DNA of 64,000 nt from contig JAWQUS010000009.1 of the NCBI GenBank assembly GCA_036365455.1, forward strand, positions 6,974,001-7,038,000. The letters are read 5' to 3'. Position numbers and translations under genes: made by a program. This DNA is from Macrosoma leucophasiata. Lineage: Eukaryota > Arthropoda > Insecta > Lepidoptera > Hedylidae. Each line of letters starts with the position of its first letter. The stretch's first letter is position 1. A model generated the notes under the pieces. That model was not told the origin of the DNA and did not search any database. It saw only the letters and a program-made list of their open reading frames with translations. Below, piece after piece: positions 12,801 to 26,300 of the stretch.

Positions 12801-15800
12801 AACAGCTTATAGACGTGACTTAGCAGTAGGTACAATTGACCTGTAGTTTTTAGGAGGCTATTATCACCTTATTTTAAACAACAGTATCACCACACTTCTG
12901 TGCCACGCCAGTTGTGTTTTCCCTCGAACATCTTTTGAAGAGCTTCTAATACTAGCCTTCTGCCTGCTTTCAGGAGTTCAGCAGTAATTCTGTCATCACC
13001 CGGCGCTCTCTGTTGTTTTTGAGCTGTTTGAGAGCCATGCTAATCTCGTCTAGACTATAAATTCGATAGGTATAAGGTCGCTGCAATCCAGCTATAGGAC
13101 GGGTGATCGTACTGTATAACTGTCAGTAAATCCATCTCTTCTGCAAGGTCAGTGTTCAACGATACGAATCCATCGTCCTCTGGCTTTAGCTCGGCTATAT
13201 CGACATATCTTTGGCGAACACTTTCAAGCCTTTTTTTCTCTCTATGGACGCTTTATTACTGTCAATATGAAACTACCAAAGGTCGCGAATCAGGAATGGA
13301 GATCTGTCTATTGCGCCGCCTGTACACTTAAGCGTCTTCAGATGACAATAAAAGCTCAAAGTTGAGCGGGACATAACTTTGGTAACTCCAGTCCAGTCTT
13401 AAAGAATTTCGATCCAGCCTTACGGACTGTTTCCACAAACTTATATATCATCCATATCTATACAATCATCAAGCCTTTGGAACGATTTTAAAGTACGATA
13501 TGATTATCTCGGGTTTTTAGATTTAGGAAGGTGCTAATCGAATCGTAGACGTCATCAGCCGGGATCTTTCTATCTTAACATTTATATTAAGTGTTACCGA
13601 TACTATTCGGTGATCGCTCCCGGTTTTTACCGAATTAATCACAAAGACAATGATGGTTCGAGAATTTTACACGAGGATTTTCATATTGCCACAAAGTTTA
13701 TGATAAGATATTAGTAGTACTCTTACATTACAGATTTTGCCATTAACGGTATTAAGGCTGCTACATAATAATCACATAGCTTCTATTGAGTAGTAAAGTA
13801 TAGAAACATAACACATTTAAAAAGTCTTTGTATAGCATATTTAATATTATCTATATAATTGTTCTGGTAGTCACCACGAAATGAATGAAAAATTGATCTT
13901 TGTCGATGGTAAATATGGGCTTCATTCAGAACAATATAACCTTAGGACTACAAACAATAGCTTGTGAAGCTTATTAAGAACACGGCCAAATAAATGTTCT
14001 CGTATTTCACAATATTTCATTTGTAAAATAGGCAATGATCGTTCAGTATAAATGTTAATTGATCAATTATTTCACAGCCATTTTACACCAGTTTAATAAC
14101 ATGGTGTCTCTTCTTATAAAACGTCAATGGAAATTGCAGTATCGCTGTATTCATAAATTCTCTTGAACTATAATTACTATTAGGTGCACTTATTTATGGC
14201 AATGAATAGCAAACAGAAAAAAAACGTTAAGAAAAACCGACTTCAAAACTGAAAAGTAAAAAATAATAAAGATTTAATTATAATTATATACTACCTATTA
14301 TTTATATGTGCTATTTACTAATAGGTTTGAAGTCGGTGCCAAGCCTTAAATAAATAATTATATTTTAATCACTTAAATATGAATACAAGCAAATTAATAC
14401 ACTGAACAAAACTTAACCGGCGAATCGTGGGTGTTTGCATGTATGCTTGAATTCATGCATTTACCTCTGCCTATCCCTTGGGGGATTACAGGCGTGAAGT
14501 TACGATTTAATACAATGAAATGCCTACTTTAGTGATTTTGGCTTGACACCGACTTCAAACCTATTAGTAAATAGCACATATAAATAATAGGTAGTATATA
14601 ATTACAATTAAATCTTTATTATTTTTTTACTTTTCAGTTTAGAAGTCGTTTTTTCTTAACGTAGTTATATTTATTTAATACATTTTAGTTTGTTGCTGCA
14701 TTGCCAATTAGATTAATCTGTTAAATTCGTAAAATCTGACTATTTTAGCTTCGTGACAATTAGATACGCAATTTAAATTGTTTAGGTGTGTCGATACAAA
14801 ATTATTACACGACTATACGAAATCAATGAAAAAATTTTATCCACGAAGGAGTGATAAGTTGTGTTGTGTCGTCGATGAGTAAATGTGTCATTGTCACTTG
14901 TTGGCATCTTGTTGTCATGCGCATTAGGACTATCTAGGACGTCAGTGGATTCAACGCACTGTATGACAACTCGCCGTCTATTCTTATTCCTTTAGTGTGA
15001 GGTGAAAGTAAGTATAAAAATGCTCATAAAATTTAAACTGTTTTGCCTATCTGAATCAAATTTATATGGGACCAATTCGAAACTATTCCGCATCAAACAA
15101 AAAAAGAATTACGTAAATCGGTCCGGAAATCTCGGCGAAATTCGCGTACATACATAAAAAATATATATATACCGGCCGAATTGAGAACCTTCTCGTTTTT
15201 TTGAACTCGGTTAATAAATATAACATGTAGCGATCTGACTGCGATTGATTAGACAATCCACAGTACGAGTATTGTATGACACGACCAAATCTCATGAACT
15301 GACTCCAAAATTTTGACAAGCCTTACACTGATGAAAGACTAAACTGAAGTAGTTTTTGAATAGTACTTACACTTTTTGTGATGTGTAAAAAATGGTAAAC
15401 TATCATCAGGACTCATGAGTCATGACCATGATTGAAAATGCGTAAGACGGACACGTGACCAGACTTGCGTCCGCCTATCAAAAATAATAAAAAATAGTAA
15501 AAAATACTCAACGTTAATAATCAGGCTTTCACTTCGCCCGGTACTCCCGGAGTGCAAACTATCATTCGATGGGATTACCACAATTCTGCTATGCTTAGCA
15601 CCAAACCAGTAAGCAGTACACAAGTGTTTTGAAAAAAATTTAGCATGTAACACATTTCTCAAAGTTCCGGCATATAACCACCGAGGAAAACTCCTAGTAT
15701 ACTAGGTGTTTTTATTATACACGCCCGCGCAGTCTTCTCTAGGAATGGCAAGAATGTAACAATATTCAATAAGTAAAAAACTACCAATTCACAGATGTGA

Positions 15801-18800
15801 GTGTTGTAGAGAACGACCTTAAAAGTAATAACATTAAAGATAAGCGAACAAGACAATGACAGAATATAAAATATATAATTATCATATATAACAAATTAGT
15901 TCAGAAATAGAATCGACATAAAAAATGCATCATTCTTTATGTATCCATAAATAAAATCTTAGTTCTTGCAAAAATATTCATGTGAATTGGTTTTATTATT
16001 TTGAATTGTTTGTATGATAAACAATTTGGCATGAAAGATATTTTATATTTTAGTGCTTCTTTAAACAGCATGACATTTTCTTATCCATCGCTTTAAAATG
16101 CAAATAAAACGAATTGTAGATACTATTAATACACCGTAAGGCACTTACTGAGATTTCAATCAATAAATTGGATAATTATGGAAGTAAATTCGTATCAACT
16201 GTCTTATTACATGTATATTGTTTTGCCCTGAATACTAATGGGTACATTTTAACATGGATTTAAAAACTACCTAATCGTAACTAATAAAATCATTAAGCAC
16301 TCATCGAGATATTGCACTTAGATATCAAACACGAATAAGCCTCCTGTAGGAGTTGGATTACCAATATTAATCTCCGATTTATTCAATGGGTCACGAGTGT
16401 GAATTAAAAATAATTTATTTTGCTTAAGTTATAAAAATAATTTAATATTATAACAAATTTGTGTAATTATAGTTCGTTTGTCGTTCAAAGTTACATGAGC
16501 CAGTTGAATGCATGGGGGATGTGACAATCCCATCGGCCTCTACTAGAGCGAAAGTTACACCGCCCTTACTTGCATATGTCTTACGTGATGGTCGGAGCCA
16601 CAGGGGTCTGCCCCAAGCACATTGGGTTGTGAGCGCCCTCTACGCTCGCCGATTGCCCGGTGAGGCTTAGTGCCATCTCAAGACGTGCCACTGCCGACTA
16701 CACGAGACCATACCAAAAAAATATATGCTATGTAAAATTCGTATAAAACGTTTGATTTTACATGAAAAATGGTTTGTTTCTTCTTAATGTAGGTTGTTGT
16801 TCAATCCCTAAAGAACAAGTAATGTTAACCCCAAAACAGCCGACCTGGGCAGAGGTACGAAACAGGCGCTGGATATACGTTCCATGGAACTAAAGGAGAT
16901 CTTTCAGAATTGTATGGAGCCTGTATGTGACAAATATATGTACGGCTGAAACAACTCTTTTGAACCTCTCAGTTAAGTTCTGACGAATGAAGCCTTTTTA
17001 CTGGTGGTAGAGCTCCAGTGACGGAGCTCGCGGGCGTAGGCACCACCGCATTACCTAATATACTTGCCGCTAAATGGTAGTGTTCAGCACTATCGTGTTC
17101 CGGTCAGGTGGTAATGTACGGCCCTGTAATTTCCGGCACAGAGGCATAACACCTTAGGCCTCAGGAGTGGCAACGCATCTGCATTTTGACCTTGGTCTTT
17201 GTGTGGGTGTCTATAGGCTGCAGTCATCACTTAACATCAATGTGAACTGCATGCTTGTTTGCCACTTCCATAACATAAAAAAAGCCTATTTTCGTATTTT
17301 TTTTTTATACTAGTCTTTATTTACTTGGAAATAAATCAATGTAATAAGATCTGCATACTTTCCTTGATCATCTTAAATCTGCGCATTGAACGTAAAGGAT
17401 ATAAAAGTAAGGTGAATAAATATTTATCTAATTTTTATATCCTTGCGTCAATATAAATTTAATAGCAGTTTATAGAAAACTAGCGAAACTAACAAAAACA
17501 TTATATAAAACATAAATATTTATAGACTATAAATAGATGACATTAAACTTCGAAGTTTTGAAAGACCTTGACTTCAATTTCCAACTCTTATCAGTTGAAC
17601 TTGATTATTGTAAACAATATGAATATTTTATAGAAATCAATATTAATGTATTCGAACTATCAGAAAAAAACTATGCGTAGAATACATAATAGTCATGTTT
17701 AAGTGAATTTAGACTTTAAAAAACGTTTAAATGACTTAGAAATAAAATAAAAAAGTCCCAGATAAGTAAATGACGTTGGAATATACTAAATCAAGAATGC
17801 TAAAGGTGATTGTATAGTTGCCAACGAACTTTAGTTTGGCATTGTCCTTGAATTTAATATAGTTCACTTGTAGACACGATGGTGTCGATATCTATTGTTA
17901 TACTAGTAGTAACACACGTCCGGATTCGATACGGCGGAACTTATCCGCCGAACGAATCCGTTCTCGCTACAAAAGACCGGATTCGATACGGCGGACCGAA
18001 TCCGCCGAACAAATCCGCTCTCGCTACACAAGACCAGATTCGATACGGTGGACTGAATCCGCCGAACGAAGCCGCTCTCGCTACAAAAGACCGGATTCGG
18101 TACGACGGACCGAATCCGCCGAACAAACGCGTGATTGTCGACTGGGTGGGTCTTGTATCATACATTTAAATAAACTAGTAATAAAATTTCCTACCAAATT
18201 TAGAGTTCTCTTCAACAGATTTCATTATTGCTACAGCATAAATATCTACCTAATGTTTGAAAGCTATGTCCGTTTTCATAAACTGCGACGAAGAGCTAAT
18301 GTAAGATTGAGGGTGGTATTTTAACCTGACAATTTATGGACGGTTTAAAAGGTTAAACCGCAGTCTCACTTATCTACGATATTTCTTTGCGGAACACCGA
18401 TATATTTCACTCTATCAAAATGTTTTTGATAGAAATCTTATAGGTAATCTCTTAGCTTATGCTCAACTTTAATACCTGCTAAAGCTCTCAGGTATATAAC
18501 AATATTATCTAGATATCAGGTTATGTATATAGTTATAAATGTTAAAAATGTTACACGGTGAAAATCTCAAGGTTTTCTCGCAGCAAAAATAAAAAAAAAA
18601 ACGTAACGCCTGTAATCCCCGAAGGGGTAGGCAGAGGTAAATGCATGCATTCAATCATACATGCAAACACCCACGACTCGCCGGTTACGTTTTGGCCCAT
18701 GTAACAGGTGGCGAACCTGTTGCCATCTCCGGGCACATTACCAAACTCCGGGGTACTGGGAAACTTCCAGAAAATGGAAAAATCCCAATAGAAGCAGAGA

Positions 18801-20318
18801 TAAAGGATTTTAAACCGTTATCTCTGATAGTCCCCGACCCGGGAATCGAACCCAGGACCTCCAGCGTAATAGTAGTGGCCTGCTACCACTACGCTACTGA
18901 GGCAGTTTAGTTAGTTTTAGTTAATAGTAAAGTTTGATTAATGAAACAATCTATGTTCAAGTCTTCAAAAGAGCCTTGAACCGGCCATTTGCATTTGATC
19001 TACTTTTTATCATAATATAATTTATCTTAGTGATCTTTATAGCTATACCTACAGTCGACAACTAGACTATTACAAAAGTATACTCAAATGAATGTGTTGC
19101 GTTGTAATAGGTACAGGCGCCGACTATAGAGTGACAAAAAGTGACAATTTAAAAAATACATGGGTACATAACTAATTAAGAACGGATGCGATAGAACTAA
19201 TTATTTACTGGTGGTAGAGATCCAGTGACGGAGCTCGCGGGCGTAGGCATCACCGCATTACCTAATATACTTGCCGCTAAATGGTAGTGTTCAGCACTAT
19301 CGTGTTCCGGTCAGATGGTAATGTACGGCTCTGTAATTTCCGGCACAGAGGCATAACACCTTATGCCTCAGGAGTGGCAGCGCATCTGCATTTTGACCTC
19401 TGATCATTGTGTGGGTGTCTATAGGCTGCAGTCATCACTTAACATCAATGTGAACTGCACGCTTGTTTGCCACTTTTATTACATAAAAAAAAACCAGACA
19501 AGTGCGAGTTCGACTCGCGTGGTGAGGGTTCCGTAATTTAAATAAATATTTTCGAAAATATTACAGATTTAAAATGCAGGGACATAGCGGTTACGGTGGT
19601 ACCGGCAGGGGGGGTTATATTATCAAGAATTTTCGATTTAATTTGAATACTCAAACTTCTTATAGGTTTTCCAGTAATCTATAGGCAAAGAACTATTTTT
19701 TATTTAAAGAAAAATGGATAGAAAAAATTGACTTCAGGCGAGACTTGAACTCGTGGCCTACTGGCATAACTAGCATAGTTGGCAATAGATGGCGCTGCTG
19801 CTACCATAAAGCAATGCAATAAATGAGACAGAAAGATTTGACAAATCGGGCAGGACTTCAGTAGCTCAATTGGAAGAGCGGCTGGACTAGATTCCCAGTA
19901 GGCCGCGAGTTCGAGTCTCGCCTGAAGTCAAATTTTTCTTTCCATTTTTCTTTAAATAAAATATATTTCACAAGCATGTGTTAATGCGAAATAATATAAA
20001 ACAAAGAACTATTTTCCACATTTTTTCAAAATTTTAGGAGGGGATGGATTTCGTCGTTTTTCTTAAATAACTTCAAATTTGTTTATGCAAAAATTATTAA
20101 AAAAATATATCTGAGATGCTGACAACAACCTCTTTCATTTGATATGTCACACGACACCGTTTACGATATTTTTTTTTAAATTTTCTGATTTACCCCCCGA
20201 AAGTGGCCCCCCTGTTTAAAATTTATTATTTTACTTGACGTGTTCATCTTTGGGTCACCAATTTACATATATTCATCAAATTTCAACTCATTCGTTTCGG
20301 AGCAAATTGGCTGTGACG

Positions 20319-20350
<32 letters not shown>

Positions 20351-23300
20351 CACGAGTGATCCTATTAGGGTTCCTTTTTTCCTTTTAAGGTACGGAACCC
20401 TAAAAAACTTTGAAATGAAAACAAAAATTTGGTTTTATTCTCAGTATCACCCTTTGTAAACAGAACCGGCCAAGTGCGTGTTGGAGCATGCGCTATGTAG
20501 TAGTGTTTCGTTTTTTTTTAACACATTTTATGAAACGATCTTTTCGTGAAGTTGTTTGAGTCTATTTGGCCGTGATATTTTTCCTTTTAAATTCATTATA
20601 CTATCACCGTGAATTTTTCATACATCCATTAAATCACAAACGGATCATTTTTAATCGGAAAATGGTCTTATAAACGCACTGTTTTTAAATACCTATTCAA
20701 CGATAGCACTTTAATTTCATTAAAAAAATGCATCCATGCTTTACGTGTACCATAAAAACATTGACCTATGTGTACAGACCTACTAAAGTACGAGACTGGA
20801 CATAACCATCTTGATAGCATGGTTCCAATTTTTTGTATACCTTGTTTTCGATGTCTACTCTATATATATTGACCTCATTGCATAAAAAATATTTAAAAAA
20901 AAATATTTCGTGATTTTCTTTGTATAGCTAATATGGTGATTCGTGCAAAATTGCAGCTTTCTAATACTAAGAGTTGCCATAGCTGCGGACAGACGGACAG
21001 ACAAAGCGAAACTATAAGGGTTCCTTGTAGGCTACGAAACCCTAAAAATCGACTAAGTAGACTCACCCACAAGTTAATGTTTTTTTTTTTAATCTCAATT
21101 TATTTGGAAGCTTTTGTCCACTGGAGGATATATCAGCCCCATCATATCCTAATCTACAATATACACCTATTCATTGAGAAAAACACTTATTTATGTAATG
21201 ATATAATATTTAACAATGATTTTGCTGCATCACTAAACGTTTGTCCTAATAAAGCTGTTATTTTAATTTAATGAACCATTAGGTTATACTTTTTTATATC
21301 ATAAAGATAATGACATAATTTATTAATAAAGGCTCAATGTCTACTGTAATTAAACAGTATTTAAATACTAAAAAATTCAACGAAAACGAATGTTCATAAT
21401 CAATCAAAGCCTAATAAAGAATGTCAATATAGCTGTCAAAATAAAGTCAATTATACCAATTAACTGTCGTTTGAAGCCTACTTTATTACTGGCATAATAT
21501 TATGAAATATCGTAAATATATAATAAATCTATGATCGTAGGTATTAATAATGTCAATTATGTGGTCCAATCAAATAATATTTAATTCATCATGATGAGTT
21601 TTTATCACGAAATATTATTATCAGTTAAATAATAGAATGATAAATAATAATGTTTTAAAATTATTATGCTTAATTTTATAGGCCCAGTAGGTATTAAAGA
21701 AAATCAAAATAAGTGAAACGCATATTATAATCCGATATTTACATATCTAACTCCATTGTAGCCTTATTCCGATAAAATATTGGTAGAATATCTTCGAAGT
21801 AAGCATAATGTATTCCACATTGGGAAAATTAAATTAAAACCTAGTGACGTACCGTCCCCGGCTTCGTCGTAAAGCCTTTGGGTTTTTTGGGGTTCAAACA
21901 GCCTGTGAATTTTCCAAAAGTGTGCAACTTCTTGAAATGGATCAATTTAGATCGCTCTGAGTGAAATCGATTTTGAACCGTTAGTTTTTTGATTGAATGA
22001 ATTTAGACAAAAATATATACCTAGTTTGTATTACACATTCCTCAAAGCATAATCAGGTAATAAATAGTAAATTTAAGTGCGTATTGTCTAATTTACTTAA
22101 TCATATTAAAAATATGTACTTTTATAATCTAGAATGATTATAAAGATTTACCTACTAATTGAACAAGTTTCACTGCATGGATATGTAGCCGTATTTCACG
22201 CAACACATTTGTTGTACACTATTTGACTAATTTATAGTTTTATCAGAATTCGTAATTGATTAACAGAACAATCTTTTCATAGCTAATATACACTTAAGTA
22301 GCAAAACATGGATGAATTTGTGTTGATATTCTAAAAGAATGTAACACTAGGTATAACAAAAATAGAACTATGACATCGTACACGTTTCACTGTTTTTATT
22401 TGAATATCAAACTAAGCAACATTTATTTGATTTTTTGTTATAACTTTCAACTCAGTACTTACTCGTACATATGTATACTATTGAAGTGGACTTCGGAGTG
22501 AATTCCGTCGCAAGTTATTCGAATTAAATAGGTATTCAGTGGCCAAATAATTGAAGATTTCCGAAAAACAACGAATGTATACTGAGTATGTATTTGATTT
22601 TTATTAATATGAATTTTAAATGCTTCTTTATTTGCTAATTTTATGAGTTAATAATACAGCCTATAGAAATATTATTGGTGAATTATGTACCGCCTTGAAA
22701 TTAAAAAATACTAAGGATGAAAATACTTTGAGTCTGAAAAAGTTTTTTTTCGTTCTTGAGTTAAATCTATTTTGTTTTATGAAATATAAGCTGAGAATTA
22801 ATCAAACTTTTATACGACGATAAATAACTTTTTCATCAATTAATAATTTAAGTTGAGTAATAATTGCTTATGATTATTTGGCATATAAGCTAGTTTGATA
22901 TAGAAGTATGACAATTATGAATATTGAGATGTTTTATATTCCTTAGCCATCTACCAAAATGAACGTTTAGACAATTATAATTATTTTTACTTATTATATT
23001 AAGAAAATATTGCTTCTTCCCAAATTAGTAAAGTCTATGATGCTGTTTTACGACATTAGAGCAAAGAAAAACAATATAAAAATGCACAACGATGTCAGTT
23101 GCGCAAACTCTTGAAAAACTTGGTAAGAAATAGGTCGACGCCGAGAACAATTGCAAAAATGAGGGACGCTCTTTGTCCTACTTCCTGATTTCGAAAGTGA
23201 GCCTAGATGCTGCATCCTGCATTTAAGCACTTCATCCCAGGTTCGTCTTTTATATCTCAAGCCGGGAAGTCGTTTCTTTTTAATTCGTGATTTATTTAGA

Positions 23301-26300
23301 TACAATTTTTTTTAATAAAATTTGTACTTGAGTACCAGTAATGGAGATCGCGGAAGTAGGAACCATCGCTTTACCTAATTTGCTTGTCGCTAAATGATAG
23401 AGTCGAGCACTATCGTGTTCAGGACAAGTGGGCATGGTACGGCCTGTAATTTCGTAACGTAACATAATTTCTGCCATAGAGACAATAGTAAATTATTATT
23501 ATATTTTATTTTTCGCAATAACACATGAGAGTGAACTTTAGAAGATAAAGAAAAAATGGAAAGATATATTTGACTTTGGGCAGGAATACAACCTGCGACC
23601 TCAAGATAACCAGTCCAGCCGCTTGACCACTAAGCTACCGAAGTCCCCACTTCGATTACTACCCGAAGTCAAATTTTTCTTTCCATTTTTTCTTTAATTT
23701 TTAAGTAAATTATGTTACGTTATGCATTAACATGAAAATCTCTGGTTTTATATAAGAAGGCTTTTACCATCAATTTGAACTGTATGCATGTTTGTCACTT
23801 TTATGACATAAAAGAAATTATGGAAAATTTATCGAGGAGGTAAACGTATGGTAATTGAACTGGTAACCTATTAATGTGAACATATTTTCTAAAATAATGT
23901 TCTAGTTCTTAAATATAAATGAGAATCAACCAAAAAAATACTCACCCGATTGAGGTTACTTTTGTCAAGAAACAGCGGTTCCAATGTGAAAAATGTGAGG
24001 TCAGAGAAAAAGGTCAAAGCCATTCCAAATATTATGTTGTCATACACGAAGTCTTTTAATAAAGTTAGATCTAAAAATTCTGCTACGGTTTGCCTAAAAC
24101 AAAAAGAAATAGGAACATTACATCTCCAACCAGCTTCAATATCCAATTATTAAACTTATATCTTTAAAGGTCTTCTCATATTTACGCCGGAGAAATTACA
24201 TTTACTGTAAAGTTTATGTTAATAAAACGCTGTAAAAAATGCCTTGTAACGGAAATGTGTTGCGACTAAGCGACTAAAACAATCGAATTATTATATTTTC
24301 CTCAACGAATGTCGATTATTAAACTTAATATTACCAACAAAGTACGTAGCACGGATAGCGTAGGGGAATGGACATCCATCTGCTAATAGAGCATGAAAGA
24401 AACACCATGGCATTACATAAAAATGCTATCTTTAAGTGTTTTTTCTTGCGTCATTGAATAATAATAATAATAAATATATTTTCGATTTAATATCAATTGT
24501 TTTATAGAACGAATATAACGACAGTTGTATAGTTCCTATGTCGGTTTGATTTATTATGTTATTCTTTTCTAAAATCAATAATTTATCACTAGGTACTTAC
24601 CATTTGCCTTCTTTATTTTTAATAATCGGCATTGGTTCAGCGGCAATGTTGCCAAAATTTCCTAAACTTGATACAGATGCAGCCTTATACAAATTTTCTA
24701 TGTACACATTATCAGTGGAATTAAAGTTACTATCACTCTTTCCGTCGCCCGGTATTAAAACAACGGGAATGCTCAGTCTCCTTTCATTAGATAGTTTTGG
24801 TATAAATAACAGTCCTTTGTTTGTGTATAAGTTTTCTACTGATTTTGTATTATCTATTTTAACAATTCCATTTTGTATGTTGTCAAACTTGAATTCTTTC
24901 ATCTCATCTTCAACAGCTGGCGTTGGTGGTATTACTGAAATTAATTTGAATGTAAGTCTTTATTCAACATTTGTTTTTTATCAATTTTAAGTAAAACAAA
25001 ATCTATTAGTTTTCCCCGTGCATCTCGTATTGCTTTGACGGTATGAAATACACCTTATTATATATTCTCATGCCTATTAAATATATATAAATAAAAATAT
25101 ATAGCAGTAGGCTTGTAATATTATAAGCTCAATGTGGTCATCTCTGTCATACAGATATTCAATATGAACACGCTTGTTGAACAAATTGTAAAAAAATCTA
25201 TAATCAGAACTTGTACAAGAATAGTGAATCTATCACCAGATATAGTTGAGAAATCATAATACTTACATACAATTTTTTCACACGATTTCATCTGTTTGAC
25301 CATGTGCCATTGCACAGGGTGCATGACTAGTGCTCCAAAAATACTATGTGCAGATATGGCACAAAGTATAGCTAAGGTCCCTCTGAACCCGTACTCAGTT
25401 ATAGTAAATTTAATAAACAATGGGTAAACCATTGTTATAAGCCCAATAGAAGCTTTACATAAACTTAAGTATAACACTTTTTTTCTTGTAAAATAACTAT
25501 TGAAGCTTGTATATGAGACAGGTATGAGGAGACCCATCCCCAGGCCTTGTAGAAACCCATTTGTTACAATTAATTGTGTTGTGGATACTACAAATATGGC
25601 AAGAAATGATGCTAATGTATAAATAAATGCTCCTATTAGTCCGACTTGTCTTAGTGATAGTTTCTTTAAAGCTATGTTTGCAGAAAATCCTGAAAAGAGA
25701 TACATTGATATAAAAAACCTTGCCAAATTAAGTAATACAGCGTGTATTTTGTTTTCGTAATAATTCAATTATATGACTTAACCCATTATTACGAAATATA
25801 TTCTATTAAATTTAACCTTTTTTTTAATTACTTCCTAATAAAATTCCATAAAACCTTGTACACATACCAAATTCAAATTGTTATGTCCACCGTAATAAAA
25901 TATAATTAGCATAAAATATGGTACGGCTCTTGTGATTGTCGTTTTAATTAATGGTGAGTTAAGTACATAATAGGGCCGGTTTCGTTTGCCATTGATTCCA
26001 AGGAACATTACTTCTAATCGAAATAATATTATTTAGACATGGTTTCGGTCAATATTTTTCTGTTCGAAGGTGCGACAAACACTTGTACATTGGCTCGCGA
26101 AGCTTTTTTCAGTGTTTTTCTTGCGAAATGTGGACCCGGTTTAAGCTTAACAATATTTAAGATATTTTTTGGATTCTTATAGTGACATTTTAAGTACGAT
26201 GAAATATATTTCACTATTTTATTTTTATGGATTCGATGCTATCGAAAATATTCAATGTTTAAAATAGCTTTACTATCGGCGTTTTATCTGGTGGTAGAGC

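Noticed and set aside
15420..15662. 80-codon minus frame
   Set aside because: No motif and no neighbouring exon; composition like surrounding intron.
17879..18169. 96-codon repetitive protein and its 74-codon antisense frame
   Set aside because: Both frames stay open only because the repeat unit is 57 bp; sequence is a DNA hairpin minisatellite.
19858..19930. Possible tRNA gene with perfect acceptor and T stems
   Set aside because: Anticodon stem has a mismatch, and the unit repeats with the same flanks at least eight times; SINE D head.
24556..24990. 144-codon plus-strand open frame
   Set aside because: It is the antisense shadow of MCT exon 4 and its flanks; the minus strand has correct splice sites and phase.
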